64,000 nt of DNA from Alcaligenaceae bacterium SAGV5 (GCA_009360345.1 SPDP01000002.1:496001-560000); one strand, 5' to 3'. Positions 27,005-35,933 are shown, numbered from the stretch's first letter. Translations and numbers: made by a program. The notes: generated by a model from the letters alone, not told the origin.

Positions 27005-27414
27005 CCGGCGTCGTCATCGTCGCGCACGAACCGCTGGCTTCGTCGCTCCTTTCCTGCGCATCGCACATCTTCGGCGAACTGTCCGGCGTGCTGGCCTACG
27101 ATGCCGGCAACGACGAGGATCCCGACCAGATGTTCCGCGCGGTGCTCGAGCGCATCGAATCCGCGGCGTCCGGCGAGGGCGTGCTGGTGCTGACCGACGT
27201 GGTGGGCGCCACGCCCGCCAACCAGACCGACCGGGCGGCGCGCGAGGCATCGCGGCTGGGGACGCCCACCACCGTGCTGGCCGGTGTCAACATTCCGATG
27301 TTGTTGCGCACCTTGCCTTACCGCCACCTTTCCCTTGATGATCTGGCGCAACGCGCCCTGGCCGGCGGCACGCAAGGCGTCTTGCGCGTCGACGGCGAAC
27401 CTGAAGACGATTGA
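27001..27414 (+). CDS. PTS EIIA component, mannose/fructose-type
   Basis: 137 residues of the EIIA-Man fold (alpha/beta, PF03610). The phosphorylated His9 lies in VVIVAHEPLA. The LTDVVGATPAN loop is typical. There is no EIIB domain fused or adjacent and no EIIC/EIID in the window. It overlaps gshB by four bases and ends three bases before the HPr ATG. With HPr and EI next to it and no sugar permease, it is more likely a regulatory phosphoryl acceptor than part of a sugar importer. Confidence 0.92.
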   Translation: MTGVVIVAHEPLASSLLSCASHIFGELSGVLAYDAGNDEDPDQMFRAVLERIESAASGEGVLVLTDVVGATPANQTDRAAREASRLGTPTTVLAGVNIPMLLRTLPYRHLSLDDLAQRALAGGTQGVLRVDGEPEDD

Positions 27415-27416
27415 CC

Positions 27417-27686
27417 ATGCCGAGCATCGACATTGCCATTACCAACAAGCTGGGCCTGCATGCGCGGGCTTCCGCCAAGCTTACCCAGCTCGCCAGCCGG
27501 TTCCGCAGCGAGATCCACATCGCGCGCGGCACGCGCCGCGTCAATGCCAAGAGCATCATGGGCGTCATGATGCTGGCGGCGGGCATCGGCACCAAGGTAA
27601 CCGTCGATGCCGAGGGCGAAGACGCCCAGGAGGCCCTGGACCGGATCCAGGAGCTGTTCGCGCAGAAGTTCGGCGAGGCCGAGTAA
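27417..27686 (+). CDS. ptsH: Phosphocarrier protein HPr
   Basis: 89 residues. The active site His15 lies in GLHARASAKL, and the regulatory serine position is Ser46 in NAKSIMGVM, the site used by HPr kinase in organisms that have it. The ATG at 27417 follows the EIIA stop directly; a TTG six bases earlier is less likely. It carries phosphate from EI to EIIA proteins. No hprK lies in the window. Confidence 0.96.
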   Translation: MPSIDIAITNKLGLHARASAKLTQLASRFRSEIHIARGTRRVNAKSIMGVMMLAAGIGTKVTVDAEGEDAQEALDRIQELFAQKFGEAE

Positions 27687-27703
27687 AGCCTATGGAGACT
27701 TCG

Positions 27704-29428
27704 ATGCTGGCCTTGCACGGACTGGGGGTGTCGCGCGGCTATGCCATCGGCCGCGCCGTGGTCATCGGCGCGGCCGCTCTGGAGGTGTCCCACTATCGTA
27801 TCGATGAAGAGGAAGTAGAGGCCGAGTGCGCACGGCTGGCCGCCGCCATTCGCGCCGCTTCCGACGAACTGGCCCAACTGGCCGACCATCTTCCCCCCGA
27901 CGTACCCCGTGAACTGGGCGCCATCCTTCAGGTGCACAGCATGATCCTGGCCGACGCGATGATCTCGCTCGAACCGCTGGAGATCATCCGTGCCCGCCAC
28001 TACAACGCCGAATGGGCGTTGACCGCCCAGGGCCAGGCGCTGGCCGAGCAGTTCGCGCAGATGGACGACGAGTACATGCGCGAACGGGGCGGCGACGTGC
28101 GCCAGGTGATCGAACGCATCCTGCACGCGCTGGCCGAGGCGAACGGGCGTCCGCGCAACCTGAAGGGCTCGGCGCTGGCCGACCATGGCGATCCGCTCAT
28201 CGTCGTGGCCCATGACATCGCGCCCGCCGACATGCTCAAGCTGCGCGGCGGGCGCTTCGCGGCGTTCGCCACCGACCTGGGCGGCGCGACCTCGCACACG
28301 GCCATCGTCGCGCGCAGCATGGGCGTGCCGGCCGTGGTGGCGCTGGGCGTGGCGCGCACGCTGCTGCGCGACGGCGACATGGTGATCGTCGATGGCGAGG
28401 CCGGCGTGCTGCTGGTCAATCCGCCCGCGAGCGTCGTGGCCGAATACCGGGCCCGCCAGGTCGACTACGCCCGCGAACGGGCCACGCTGGCGACGCTGCG
28501 CGACGTGCCGGCCATTACGCTGGACGGCGTGGTGGTGTCGATGCTGGCCAACATCGAGCTGCCCGACGAGGCGCAGGCGGCGGTCGACGCGGGGGCCGAG
28601 GGCATCGGATTGTTCCGCAGCGAGTTCCTTTTCATGGGGCGCGACGACCTGCCCGGCGAAGAGGAGCAGTACGAGGCCTATGCCTCGGTGGTGCGCACGA
28701 TGGCGGGGCGCCCCGTCACCATCCGGACCCTGGACATCGGCGCCGACAAGACGCTGGACGGCGAAGCCACCGTGGCGACCAATCCGGCCCTGGGCCTGCG
28801 GGCGATCCGCTATTGCCTGGCCCATCCCGAACTGTTCGCCACGCAGTTGCGCGCCATCCTGCGCGCGTCGGCCCACGGTCCGGTGCGGATACTGATACCC
28901 ATGGTGGCCCATCTGCGCGAGGCGCGCGCCTCGCATGCCGCCATCGCCGCCGCGAAGCAGGAGCTCGACGCGCGCGGCCAGGCCTATGGCGCGAACATCC
29001 AGGTGGGCGCGATGGTCGAGATACCGGCGGTGGCGATCGCCATCGAGCCTTTCGTGGAAGTCTTCGATTTCCTGTCGATCGGCACCAACGACCTGATCCA
29101 GTACACCCTGGCCATCGATCGGGCCGATCCCGACGTGGCCGTCCTGTACGATTCCCTGCACCCCGCCGTGCTGCGCCTGGTGGCCAACACCATCAACGCC
29201 GGCGCCCGGGCCGGCAAGCCGGTCTCGGTGTGCGGCGAGATGGCGGGCGACACGGAACTGACGCGGCTGCTGCTGGGGCTGGGCCTGACGCAATTCTCCA
29301 TGCACCCGCAGCAGTTGCTGGACGTCAAGCGCGAGATCCTGCAAGCCCATTCCAATGCTTTGCGCACCAAGGTCGCGGCGGTGTTGAACCGTGCCTCGGA
29401 AATGGACCTGTCCTTGCTGAACCAATAG
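27704..29428 (+). CDS. ptsI: Phosphoenolpyruvate-protein phosphotransferase (enzyme I)
   Basis: 574 residues from the ATG at 27704, preceded at about six bases by GGAG; an in-frame ATG at 27692 adds four residues but has no site. It transfers phosphate from PEP to HPr. The phosphorylated His198 lies in GGATSHTAIVARSMGVPAV. The PEP-binding barrel carries LFRSEFLFMGR and SIGTNDLIQYTLA, and the catalytic Cys is in VSVCGEMAGD. It is the terminal gene of the gshB-EIIA-ptsH-ptsI cluster. Confidence 0.95.
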   Translation: MLALHGLGVSRGYAIGRAVVIGAAALEVSHYRIDEEEVEAECARLAAAIRAASDELAQLADHLPPDVPRELGAILQVHSMILADAMISLEPLEIIRARHYNAEWALTAQGQALAEQFAQMDDEYMRERGGDVRQVIERILHALAEANGRPRNLKGSALADHGDPLIVVAHDIAPADMLKLRGGRFAAFATDLGGATSHTAIVARSMGVPAVVALGVARTLLRDGDMVIVDGEAGVLLVNPPASVVAEYRARQVDYARERATLATLRDVPAITLDGVVVSMLANIELPDEAQAAVDAGAEGIGLFRSEFLFMGRDDLPGEEEQYEAYASVVRTMAGRPVTIRTLDIGADKTLDGEATVATNPALGLRAIRYCLAHPELFATQLRAILRASAHGPVRILIPMVAHLREARASHAAIAAAKQELDARGQAYGANIQVGAMVEIPAVAIAIEPFVEVFDFLSIGTNDLIQYTLAIDRADPDVAVLYDSLHPAVLRLVANTINAGARAGKPVSVCGEMAGDTELTRLLLGLGLTQFSMHPQQLLDVKREILQAHSNALRTKVAAVLNRASEMDLSLLNQ

Positions 29429-29489
29429 GTGGAATGACGAGTCTCGCAGTCGCATCATCAATATCCAACGGCGCGCGGCATGGAAAACC

Positions 29490-30212
29490 ATGAGATTCGC
29501 CACGCGCGCCTTGCGGACGCTACGTCCCTTGATCGGAGCCTCGTGCCCGGCGGACATCGACAAGGTCGTCCGTGAGTTCGCCGCCGAGCTGGACGCCATG
29601 CATTACGTACTGGGCATCGTCCAGCACACGCCCGGGGGCGATGTGCTGCGATGGCTGTGCGAGGATGCCTGGCGCTGGTGGGAGGCGTTCCGGCCCGAGT
29701 TTTCGCCCTTGGTCGCGGCCGCCGGGTGGCGCGCCGGGCAGTTGCGCATCACATGGCGGACCCTGGACGATGACCAGTTTTTCCCCGTCCATGACGAGTT
29801 GCAGCGGCTGAGGGCCCGGAGCGGGCTGTTCCTGGTGGCCGACGGGCTGCGTCCCGGCGATACGCTCGCCTGCCTCGGCCTGCTGTTCGGTTTCGCGGAC
29901 TCGACAGGGGGGCGCCATGCCCATGCGCAACTGGCCGACCTGTGCCACCATGCCGCGTCGCTGCTGCTCGACGCCTATCTGCGGCTGCCGTGCCAGGAAC
30001 GCAAGCCGGAATGCGTGCCGACCCGGCTTTCCGCGCGCGAACAGGAATGCCTGCGCTGGGCATCGGTGGGCAAGACCGGCGGCGAAACCGCCCAGATCCT
30101 GGGCGTGAGCGAACGCACCGTGAACTTCCACCTGGGCAACGCGTTCGTCAAGCTCCGGGTCAACAACAAACAGGCGGCGGTGGCCCAGGCCATCCTGCGG
30201 GGTTTGCTGTAG
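29490..30212 (+). CDS. LuxR family transcriptional regulator without adjacent luxI
   Basis: 240 residues. The C-terminal GerE-type helix-turn-helix (about 175-238) is well formed: LSAREQECLRWASVGKT, GVSERTVNFHLGNAFVKL, KQAAVAQAI. This HTH resembles quorum-sensing LuxR proteins. The N-terminal part (about 20-165) has the right size for an autoinducer-binding domain, but I cannot place the conserved W/Y/D-P/W set with confidence. No synthase gene is in the window. The promoter lies in the 61-base gap after ptsI. Confidence 0.85.
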   Translation: MRFATRALRTLRPLIGASCPADIDKVVREFAAELDAMHYVLGIVQHTPGGDVLRWLCEDAWRWWEAFRPEFSPLVAAAGWRAGQLRITWRTLDDDQFFPVHDELQRLRARSGLFLVADGLRPGDTLACLGLLFGFADSTGGRHAHAQLADLCHHAASLLLDAYLRLPCQERKPECVPTRLSAREQECLRWASVGKTGGETAQILGVSERTVNFHLGNAFVKLRVNNKQAAVAQAILRGLL

Positions 30213-30249
30213 AGCGGCGGCGGGTGGCGGGGCGCGCCGGAGCGGGTGC

Positions 30250-30255
30250 TACAAT
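30250..30255 (+). promoter_or_regulatory. Candidate -10 box for metX-metW
   Basis: TGCTACAAT gives an extended-type -10 (TACAAT) 82 bases upstream of the metX GTG. No clear -35 is seen. The 124-base gap shows no riboswitch that I recognise. Confidence 0.35.
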
Positions 30256-30336
30256 TCTCCGCATCTTTCATTGGCGCCGATTTGCCTGGTCCGCTTGCGG
30301 GCGCCCGATAAATCCAGCTAAAGAGTTCCGTCCATC

Positions 30337-31572
30337 GTGTCTTCCGATTCGCATCTCGAAGAGGCGTTGACCGCCTTTCTCGACACTCCCGTTTCCCCTC
30401 CCATCGGTCCCGATTCCGTCGGCGTCGTCCAGCCGCAGGCCATGACCTTCGACGAGCCGCTGCAATTGGCCAGCGGCACGGCCTTCGGCCCGTATTCGCT
30501 CACCATCGAGACCTACGGCCGCCTGAACGCCGACCGCTCCAACGCGGTGCTGGTCTGCCATGCGCTGAATGCCTCGCACCACGTGGCCGGCGTATCGGCC
30601 GACGATCCGTCCGACGTCGGCTGGTGGGACAACATGGTGGGGCCCGGCAAGCCGCTGGATACCGATCGTTTCTTCGTGATCGGGATCAACAACCTGGGGT
30701 CCTGCTTCGGGTCCACCGGGCCCGCCAGCATCGATCCCCGCACCGGCCGCCCGTACGGCGCCTCGTTCCCCGTCGTCACGGTCGAGGACTGGGTCCATGC
30801 GCAGGCCCGCGTGGCCGACCGGCTGGGCATCGCCCGTTTCGCGGCGGTCATGGGCGGATCGCTGGGCGGCATGCAGGCGCTCAGCTGGGCCATCACCTAT
30901 CCCGAGCGCGTGGCGCATTGCGTGGTCATCGCCAGCACGCCGCGGCTGTCGGCGCAGAACATCGCGTTCAACGAAGTGGCGCGGCGCGCCATCATCACCG
31001 ATCCGGAGTTCCACGGCGGCGACTTCTACGCCCACGGCACGGTGCCGCGCAACGGCCTGTCGGTGGCGCGGATGATCGGCCACATCACCTATCTGTCGGG
31101 CGATGACATGGCCGAGAAGTTCGGACGGGCGCAGCGTTCGCCCGGCGCCGACGGCGCGTTCCGCTATGGCTATGACGTGGAATTCGAGGTGGAATCCTAC
31201 CTGCGCTACCAGGGCGAGAAGTTCTCGAAGTATTTCGATGCCAACACCTATCTGCTGATCACGCGGGCCCTGGATTATTTCGATCCGGCCAAGCAGGCCG
31301 GCGGCGATCTGGCGCGGTCGCTCGCGCCGGCGCAGGCCGAGTTCCTGCTGACCTCGTTCACGACCGACTGGCGTTTCCCGCCCTCGTGTTCCCGCGAGAT
31401 CGTGCAGGCGCTGCTGCGCAACGGCCGCCCGGTCACCTATGCCGAGATCGAGGCGCCGCATGGCCATGACGCCTTCCTGCTGGATGACGCCCGCTATCAC
31501 TCGGTGATGCGGGGCTATTTCGATCGCGTGGCCCGCCAACTTGGCCTGGGCGCGGCGGGAGGTGCGCAATGA
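30337..31572 (+). CDS. metX: Homoserine O-acyltransferase (MetX)
   Basis: 411 residues from a GTG at 30337. This is an alpha/beta hydrolase fold enzyme for the first committed step of methionine synthesis, acylating homoserine. The nucleophile is Ser175 in [10 protein letters not shown]. The family loop [17 protein letters not shown] and the C-terminal catalytic His in [11 protein letters not shown] are present. Whether acetyl- or succinyl-CoA is used cannot be decided by eye; many betaproteobacterial MetX proteins are annotated as succinyltransferases. It overlaps metW by ATGA. Confidence 0.95.
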   Translation: MSSDSHLEEALTAFLDTPVSPPIGPDSVGVVQPQAMTFDEPLQLASGTAFGPYSLTIETYGRLNADRSNAVLVCHALNASHHVAGVSADDPSDVGWWDNMVGPGKPLDTDRFFVIGINNLGSCFGSTGPASIDPRTGRPYGASFPVVTVEDWVHAQARVADRLGIARFAAVMGGSLGGMQALSWAITYPERVAHCVVIASTPRLSAQNIAFNEVARRAIITDPEFHGGDFYAHGTVPRNGLSVARMIGHITYLSGDDMAEKFGRAQRSPGADGAFRYGYDVEFEVESYLRYQGEKFSKYFDANTYLLITRALDYFDPAKQAGGDLARSLAPAQAEFLLTSFTTDWRFPPSCSREIVQALLRNGRPVTYAEIEAPHGHDAFLLDDARYHSVMRGYFDRVARQLGLGAAGGAQ

Positions 31573-32192
31573 GCCGCCCCGCCGCTTCGCTGCGCCCGGA
31601 TCTGGCCCGGATCGCGGGCTGGATCGCCGACGGTTCGCGCGTGCTGGACCTGGGTTGCGGCGACGGCACGCTGCTCGCCCACCTGCGCGATGCGCAGCAG
31701 GCCCGCATCGTCGGGGTCGAGATCAGCGACCAGCACGTGATCGAATGCGCGCGCAAGGGCGTCAACGTCATCCAGCAGAACCTGGAGGACGGTCTCGCGC
31801 TGTTCGAGGACGGCCGCTTCGACACGGTGGTGTTGTCGCAGACGCTGCAGGCCGTGCACAACACCGAGCGCATCCTGCTCGAAATGGCGCGGGTGGGAAG
31901 CGAGGGCATCGTTTCCTTCCCCAATTTCGGTCATTGGACCCACGGCTTGTCCATCCTGCGCGGGCACATGCCCGTGACCGGACAGATGCCCTACCAGTGG
32001 TACAACACGCCCAACATCCACCTGTGCACGCTGAAGGATTTCGAGGCGTTGGCCGCCAAGCTCGGCCTGCGCATCCTGGCGCGCGCGACTTTCGCCGACG
32101 CCCACGAGATCTCGTGGCTGCCGGGATGGCGCAGTACGCTGGCCGTGTACCGCTTCGCCTCGCCGGCGCGGCGCGGGACGAAGGCGGCGTGA
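31569..32192 (+). CDS. metW: Methionine biosynthesis protein MetW
   Basis: 207 residues with a Rossmann methyltransferase-like fold. The SAM-motif region is [16 protein letters not shown], followed by [22 protein letters not shown] and [11 protein letters not shown]. It is translationally coupled to metX, the normal arrangement in proteobacteria, where MetW supports MetX activity. Its exact biochemical function is unsettled in the family. Confidence 0.95.
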   Translation: MSRPAASLRPDLARIAGWIADGSRVLDLGCGDGTLLAHLRDAQQARIVGVEISDQHVIECARKGVNVIQQNLEDGLALFEDGRFDTVVLSQTLQAVHNTERILLEMARVGSEGIVSFPNFGHWTHGLSILRGHMPVTGQMPYQWYNTPNIHLCTLKDFEALAAKLGLRILARATFADAHEISWLPGWRSTLAVYRFASPARRGTKAA

Positions 32193-32223
32193 CCGCCGGC
32201 GGGCGCGTCCGGCGGCACGTGGC

Positions 32224-33387
32224 ATGAGCCAGCGTCGCGCCCTGCATCGGTTCTACTTTTTCGGCTTGATCGGCCTGGTGCATGCCTACGTGTGGCTGCG
32301 CCTCGTGCCGGCCCTGGGCGCGGTGCCGGGCCTGGCGCCGGCGCTGGCGATCGTGCTGGCATCGTCCGCCATCCTGATTCCCACCAGCATGCTGGCGCGG
32401 CGCCGCTCGGCCGGCCGCCTGCTGCTGGGGGCGATCTGGCTGGGGCTGCTGTGCATGGGCCTGTTCTCGTCGCTGTTCGTGCTGACGCTGCTGCGCGACC
32501 TCGTGTTGGCCGGTGCTTCGGCGCTGGCGTGGCTCCAGGCCGGCGGCGGCCATGCGGCGCTGGCGCTGCCGTCGGCCCTGTTCGTGGTGGCGGCCTCGCT
32601 GCTGATGTCGGTGGCCGGCTTCATCGGCGCCCGCCGCGTGGCGCGCGTGGTGCGTGTCGACATCCCGCTGAAGGGGCTGCCCGGCGGACTGGACGGATTC
32701 ACCATCGCGCAGATCAGCGACATCCATGTCGGGCCCACCATCCGCGCGCCCTACGTGCGGCGCATCGTCGATGCGGTGAACGGGCTGCGGCCCGACATGG
32801 TGGCGATCACCGGCGACCTGGTCGACGGCAGCGTGGCCGATCTCGCGCCGCACGCCCGGCCCCTGACGGAGCTGGTGTCGCGCCATGGGACCTTCTTCGT
32901 GACCGGCAACCACGAGTACTACTCGGGCGCGCACGCCTGGGTGGATGCATTGCGCGACATGGGCATGCGGGTGCTGCTGAACGAGCACGCGGTGTTGCGC
33001 CATGCGGGCCAGGACCTGGTGGTGGCCGGCATCACCGACTACAGCGCCCACCAGTTCGACCCGGCGCACCGCAGCGATCCGCAGCGCGCGATAGACGGAG
33101 CGCCGGCCGATGCCGGCGCTCGCGTGGTGCTGGCCCACCAGCCTCGCAGCGCGGCGGCCACCGCCGCCGCGGGCTTCGACCTCCAGCTGTCGGGTCATAC
33201 GCACGGGGGGCAGTTCCTGCCCTGGAATTTCTTCGTACCGCTGCAACAGCCGTTCGTGACGGGGCTGCATCGCCAGGACGGCATGTGGGTGTACGTGAGC
33301 CGCGGGACGGGCTACTGGGGGCCTCCCATGCGTTTCGGCGTGCCGTCGGAGATCACGCTGTTGCGGCTGGTGCGGGCGCGGGACTAA
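32224..33387 (+). CDS. Membrane-anchored metallophosphoesterase
   Basis: 387 residues. About four N-terminal membrane segments (residues 8-140) precede a calcineurin-like phosphoesterase domain with the metal motifs ISDIHVG, ITGDLVDG, TGNHEYY and SGHTHGGQF. It resembles the YkuE/YaeI group of lipid- or UDP-sugar-related phosphoesterases, but the substrate is unknown. It starts 31 bases after metW. Its stop abuts the AraC remnant. Confidence 0.9.
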   Translation: MSQRRALHRFYFFGLIGLVHAYVWLRLVPALGAVPGLAPALAIVLASSAILIPTSMLARRRSAGRLLLGAIWLGLLCMGLFSSLFVLTLLRDLVLAGASALAWLQAGGGHAALALPSALFVVAASLLMSVAGFIGARRVARVVRVDIPLKGLPGGLDGFTIAQISDIHVGPTIRAPYVRRIVDAVNGLRPDMVAITGDLVDGSVADLAPHARPLTELVSRHGTFFVTGNHEYYSGAHAWVDALRDMGMRVLLNEHAVLRHAGQDLVVAGITDYSAHQFDPAHRSDPQRAIDGAPADAGARVVLAHQPRSAAATAAAGFDLQLSGHTHGGQFLPWNFFVPLQQPFVTGLHRQDGMWVYVSRGTGYWGPPMRFGVPSEITLLRLVRARD

Positions 33388-33388
33388 A

Positions 33389-33490
33389 GTGGTCGACGTC
33401 GCGCCCGGCCACGGCTACCCGCGCCAGAGCGCCTTCGCAGTGATGTTCCGCCGGCATGTCGGGATGCCGCCCACGCTGTTCCATCGATGA
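33389..33490 (+). pseudogene. Remnant of an AraC family regulator (last 33 codons)
   Basis: Reading from 33389 to the TGA at 33488-33490 gives a 33-residue peptide that matches the end of an AraC second helix-turn-helix: VVDVA, then HGYPRQSAFAVMFRRHVGM, then PPTLFHR. The conserved GY..QSAF..xFRR..G..P pattern is intact, but nothing upstream in frame continues it because the metallophosphoesterase ends at 33387. It is a truncated fossil too short to be functional. It implies a deletion or recombination joint at about 33388. Confidence 0.75.
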
Positions 33491-33509
33491 ATCCCCACAA
33501 GGAGAACCC

Positions 33510-33815
33510 ATGATCCGGAGCGCCTTCGCCCTGGCCACGCTGGCCCTCGCCACCGGCTGCGCCGCCCCCGTGCCCGCCGCCGCCCCCCAGCCCGCGGCGC
33601 AGGCGCCGCAGGGGCAATGCCAGGCCGACGCGGCCCAGTCCCTGGTTGGCCAGCAGCTCAGTTCGGTGCTGGCCGAGGAGGCCCGCAAGGCTTCGGGCGC
33701 CGGCAGCGCGCGCGTGCTGCGCCCCGGGCAGGCCATCACCATGGAATTCAATCCGTTCCGGGTGAATGTCGAGGTCAACCGCCGCGAGGTCGTGACGGCG
33801 ATACGCTGCGGCTGA
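33510..33815 (+). CDS. I78-type peptidase inhibitor family lipoprotein
   Basis: 101 residues from the ATG at 33510, preceded by AAGGAGAACCC. A lipoprotein signal with lipobox LATGC puts the lipidated Cys at 17. A Pro/Ala-rich linker follows, then an Inhibitor_I78-like domain (about 40-101) with LVGQQL, ARVLRPGQAITMEFNP and VNVEVNRREVV. Members are small periplasmic or outer-membrane proteins related to elastase inhibitors. Its protease target is unknown. It converges on the LysR gene. Confidence 0.75.
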   Translation: MIRSAFALATLALATGCAAPVPAAAPQPAAQAPQGQCQADAAQSLVGQQLSSVLAEEARKASGAGSARVLRPGQAITMEFNPFRVNVEVNRREVVTAIRCG

Positions 33816-33825
33816 GGACGGTCCT

Positions 33826-34797
33826 TCAGCCCGGCGCGGGCTTGCCCAGCGGCGCATGCCCGCGCAGCGCCGAGGCCGCTTCCTCGATATAGGTCGCCAG
33901 CGCCCGGGCCTCGGGGCTGAGCGGCCGGATGGACGAATAATAGATTTCCGTCCACAGTTCGATGCGGGGCCGGAACGGCCGGGTCACGACGTCGGGGAAG
34001 ATGCCAGTGGACAGCAGCATGGGGTTGATCAGGCCGATGCCCACGTCCTGCTGCACCAGCGCGCACACGCCCATGGACGTGCTGGCGAAGATGGTCTTGG
34101 GCACGCTGACGCCCGCTTCCTGCAAGGTGGCGCGGACCAGGATGGACGTGGGCGATTCTTCGGGCAGGGCGATGACGGTGGCGCCGACCAGGTCCTCCGG
34201 GCGCACCACGGGCTTGGCCACCAATGGATGGCGCCGGTGCAGGGCGGCCACCAGCAGGTCCTCGGATATCGTGTGGCGCTGGCACAGGTCGACGCTGCTG
34301 GCCGTGTTGGGCGCGGGCGGGTTGGTCACGCCCAGGTCCACCTCGTGGTGGGCCACCGATTCCAGCACCTTGGGCGGGCCTTCCACGCGCAAATGGACGT
34401 TGACCTCGGGATGGCTGTCCTTGAAGCGCTGGATGGCGCTGGGCAGGATGGCGATCAGCGGCGGCGCGTGGGCCGCGACGATGACGGTGCGCACCGAGCC
34501 CTGGTCCAGCGCATAGGCCTCGTCCAGCGCCCATTCCAGGTGCTTGGCCGCCTGCTCGGCCCGCGGCAGCAGGCGGTGCGCGGCGGCCGTGGGTTCGAGC
34601 CGTCCGTGCGCCAGCGTGAACAGCGCCACGCCGGTTTCCCGCTCCATCAGCCGCAGGGTCTTGCTGACCGCCGCCTTGGAAATGCCCAGCCGCAGCGCGG
34701 CCTCGCTCATGCCGCGGCTGCGCATGAGGGTGGCGAAGATCTGGAAATGGCGGCTGTTCAGGAGGCGCGACACGGCAAGGGAGTTCCGGCCCGGCAA
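33826..34797 (-). CDS. LysR family transcriptional regulator
   Basis: 323 residues from a TTG at 34797; a GTG at 34773 is the alternative and neither has a good ribosome binding site. The N-terminal winged HTH (about 12-70) includes SEAALRLGISKAAVSKTLRLME. A type 2 periplasmic-binding effector domain follows. It is divergent from the Bug gene at 34935, with a T-N11-A dyad between them, so it probably senses the ligand of that Bug/alcohol dehydrogenase/aldehyde dehydrogenase group. Confidence 0.9.
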   Translation of the reverse strand: MPGRNSLAVSRLLNSRHFQIFATLMRSRGMSEAALRLGISKAAVSKTLRLMERETGVALFTLAHGRLEPTAAAHRLLPRAEQAAKHLEWALDEAYALDQGSVRTVIVAAHAPPLIAILPSAIQRFKDSHPEVNVHLRVEGPPKVLESVAHHEVDLGVTNPPAPNTASSVDLCQRHTISEDLLVAALHRRHPLVAKPVVRPEDLVGATVIALPEESPTSILVRATLQEAGVSVPKTIFASTSMGVCALVQQDVGIGLINPMLLSTGIFPDVVTRPFRPRIELWTEIYYSSIRPLSPEARALATYIEEAASALRGHAPLGKPAPG

Positions 34798-34814
34798 CGG
34801 GCATGGGTGGAGTT

Positions 34815-34831
34815 GTTAACTTCCGGTTAAC
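34815..34831. promoter_or_regulatory. LysR-type operator (T-N11-A dyad)
   Basis: GTTAAC-TTCCG-GTTAAC is a 17-base dyad containing TTAAC-N5-GTTAA, which fits the T-N11-A rule for LysR boxes. It lies between the lysR-type gene and the divergent Bug gene. Confidence 0.6.
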
Positions 34832-34842
34832 CAGAAATGCCA

Positions 34843-34869
34843 TTGTCACACATGCCGGCTGTCTACAAT
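34843..34869 (+). promoter_or_regulatory. Promoter of the Bug/alcohol dehydrogenase operon
   Basis: TTGTCA (34843-34848) and TACAAT (34864-34869) are separated by 15 bases. The short spacing suggests weak or activator-dependent transcription, with the LysR dyad just upstream. Confidence 0.45.
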
Positions 34870-34934
34870 TTTCCGCATGGACGAGTCGGGAAGGCCCCGG
34901 CCGTCGCTGTTCCACCCTTTACGAGATCGATGTG

Positions 34935-35900
34935 ATGATGCGCAAGCTGTTTTCCGTGGCGGCCCTGTCGGCCGCCCTGGTTCCCGCGGCCGCGATGGCC
35001 GACACCTTCCCCTCCAAGCCCGTGACCATCGTGGTGTCGGTGCCGGCCGGCGGCACCATCGACGCCATCGCGCGCATGGTCGCCAAGGACATGGGCGAGT
35101 CGCTGGGCAGGCAGTTCGTGGTCGAGAACCGGCCGGGCGCCAACGGCAACATCGCCGCCGACTACGTGCGCCGCGCGCCCGCGGACGGCTACACGCTGCT
35201 GATGCTGGCCTCGAGCACGCTGGCGCTGGGTCCGTACGTGATGCAGAACGTGCCGTTCGACCCGATCAAGGATTTCGCCCCGGTGGCGATGACCGCGGGC
35301 CTGAACATGGCGCTGCTGGTCAATCCCAAGGTGGGCGTCTCGGACGTCAAGGGCCTGGTCGAGAAGATGAAGGCCAACCCGGGCAAGCTGAACTATTCGT
35401 CCACCGGCAACGGCTCGTTCCCGCACGTGGCCGGCGCGCTGCTGAACCTGGAAACCCATACCGACGCGACGCACGTGCCCTACAAGGGGCTGGCGCCTTC
35501 CATCCAGGACCTGCTGGCGGGCCAGGTGGACTTCACCTTCGATTCGGGTAGCGCCGTCCACGTCAAGTCGGGCAAGCTCAAGGCGCTGGCCGTGATCGGA
35601 CCCAAGCGCGCCTCGGCCCTGCCCGACGTGCCCACCTTCCGCGAGGCCGGCCTGCCCGAACTGGAGAAGGTCAGTGGCTGGCACGGCGTGTTCGCCCCGG
35701 CCGGCACCCCGGCGGAGGTGATCAAGCGCCTGAACGCCGAGATCAACAAGAGCCTGAAGAAGCCCGATTCCGTCGAGCGCATCCAGGCCATGGGCTTCGA
35801 AAGCGTGGCCACCACGCCCGAGGAACTCGGCAACGCGCTGCGCACCGAGTACAAGAACTTCGGCGACCTGATCGCCAAGACCAAGATCTCGGCGTACTGA
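34935..35900 (+). CDS. Bug/TctC family periplasmic solute-binding protein
   Basis: 321 residues from the first of two adjacent ATGs at 34935 and 34938; a longer frame upstream runs through the promoter. A signal peptide ends near AAAMADT (about residue 21). The mature start FPSKPVTIVVSVPAGGTIDAIAR, FVVENRPGANG and DGYTLLMLAS are family marks. It is the fourth such protein in the window. A GC-rich hairpin follows, then the dehydrogenase genes. Confidence 0.93.
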   Translation: MMRKLFSVAALSAALVPAAAMADTFPSKPVTIVVSVPAGGTIDAIARMVAKDMGESLGRQFVVENRPGANGNIAADYVRRAPADGYTLLMLASSTLALGPYVMQNVPFDPIKDFAPVAMTAGLNMALLVNPKVGVSDVKGLVEKMKANPGKLNYSSTGNGSFPHVAGALLNLETHTDATHVPYKGLAPSIQDLLAGQVDFTFDSGSAVHVKSGKLKALAVIGPKRASALPDVPTFREAGLPELEKVSGWHGVFAPAGTPAEVIKRLNAEINKSLKKPDSVERIQAMGFESVATTPEELGNALRTEYKNFGDLIAKTKISAY

Positions 35901-35910
35901 TCCGCGTCCC

Positions 35911-35933
35911 GGCCGGCGCGCCGCGCGCCGGCC
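35911..35933 (+). terminator. GC-rich hairpin after the Bug gene
   Basis: GGCCGGCGCGC and GCGCGCCGGCC form a near-perfect 23-base palindrome 11 bases after the Bug stop, followed by a T/C-rich stretch (CCCTTCTTCCTGCTTTCC) without a proper T-run. It may reduce read-through into the alcohol dehydrogenase gene. Confidence 0.45.

Noticed and set aside
30213..30336. Possible SAM-type riboswitch ahead of metX
   Set aside because: The gap is only 124 bases and I see no conserved pairing pattern of a known SAM riboswitch class.
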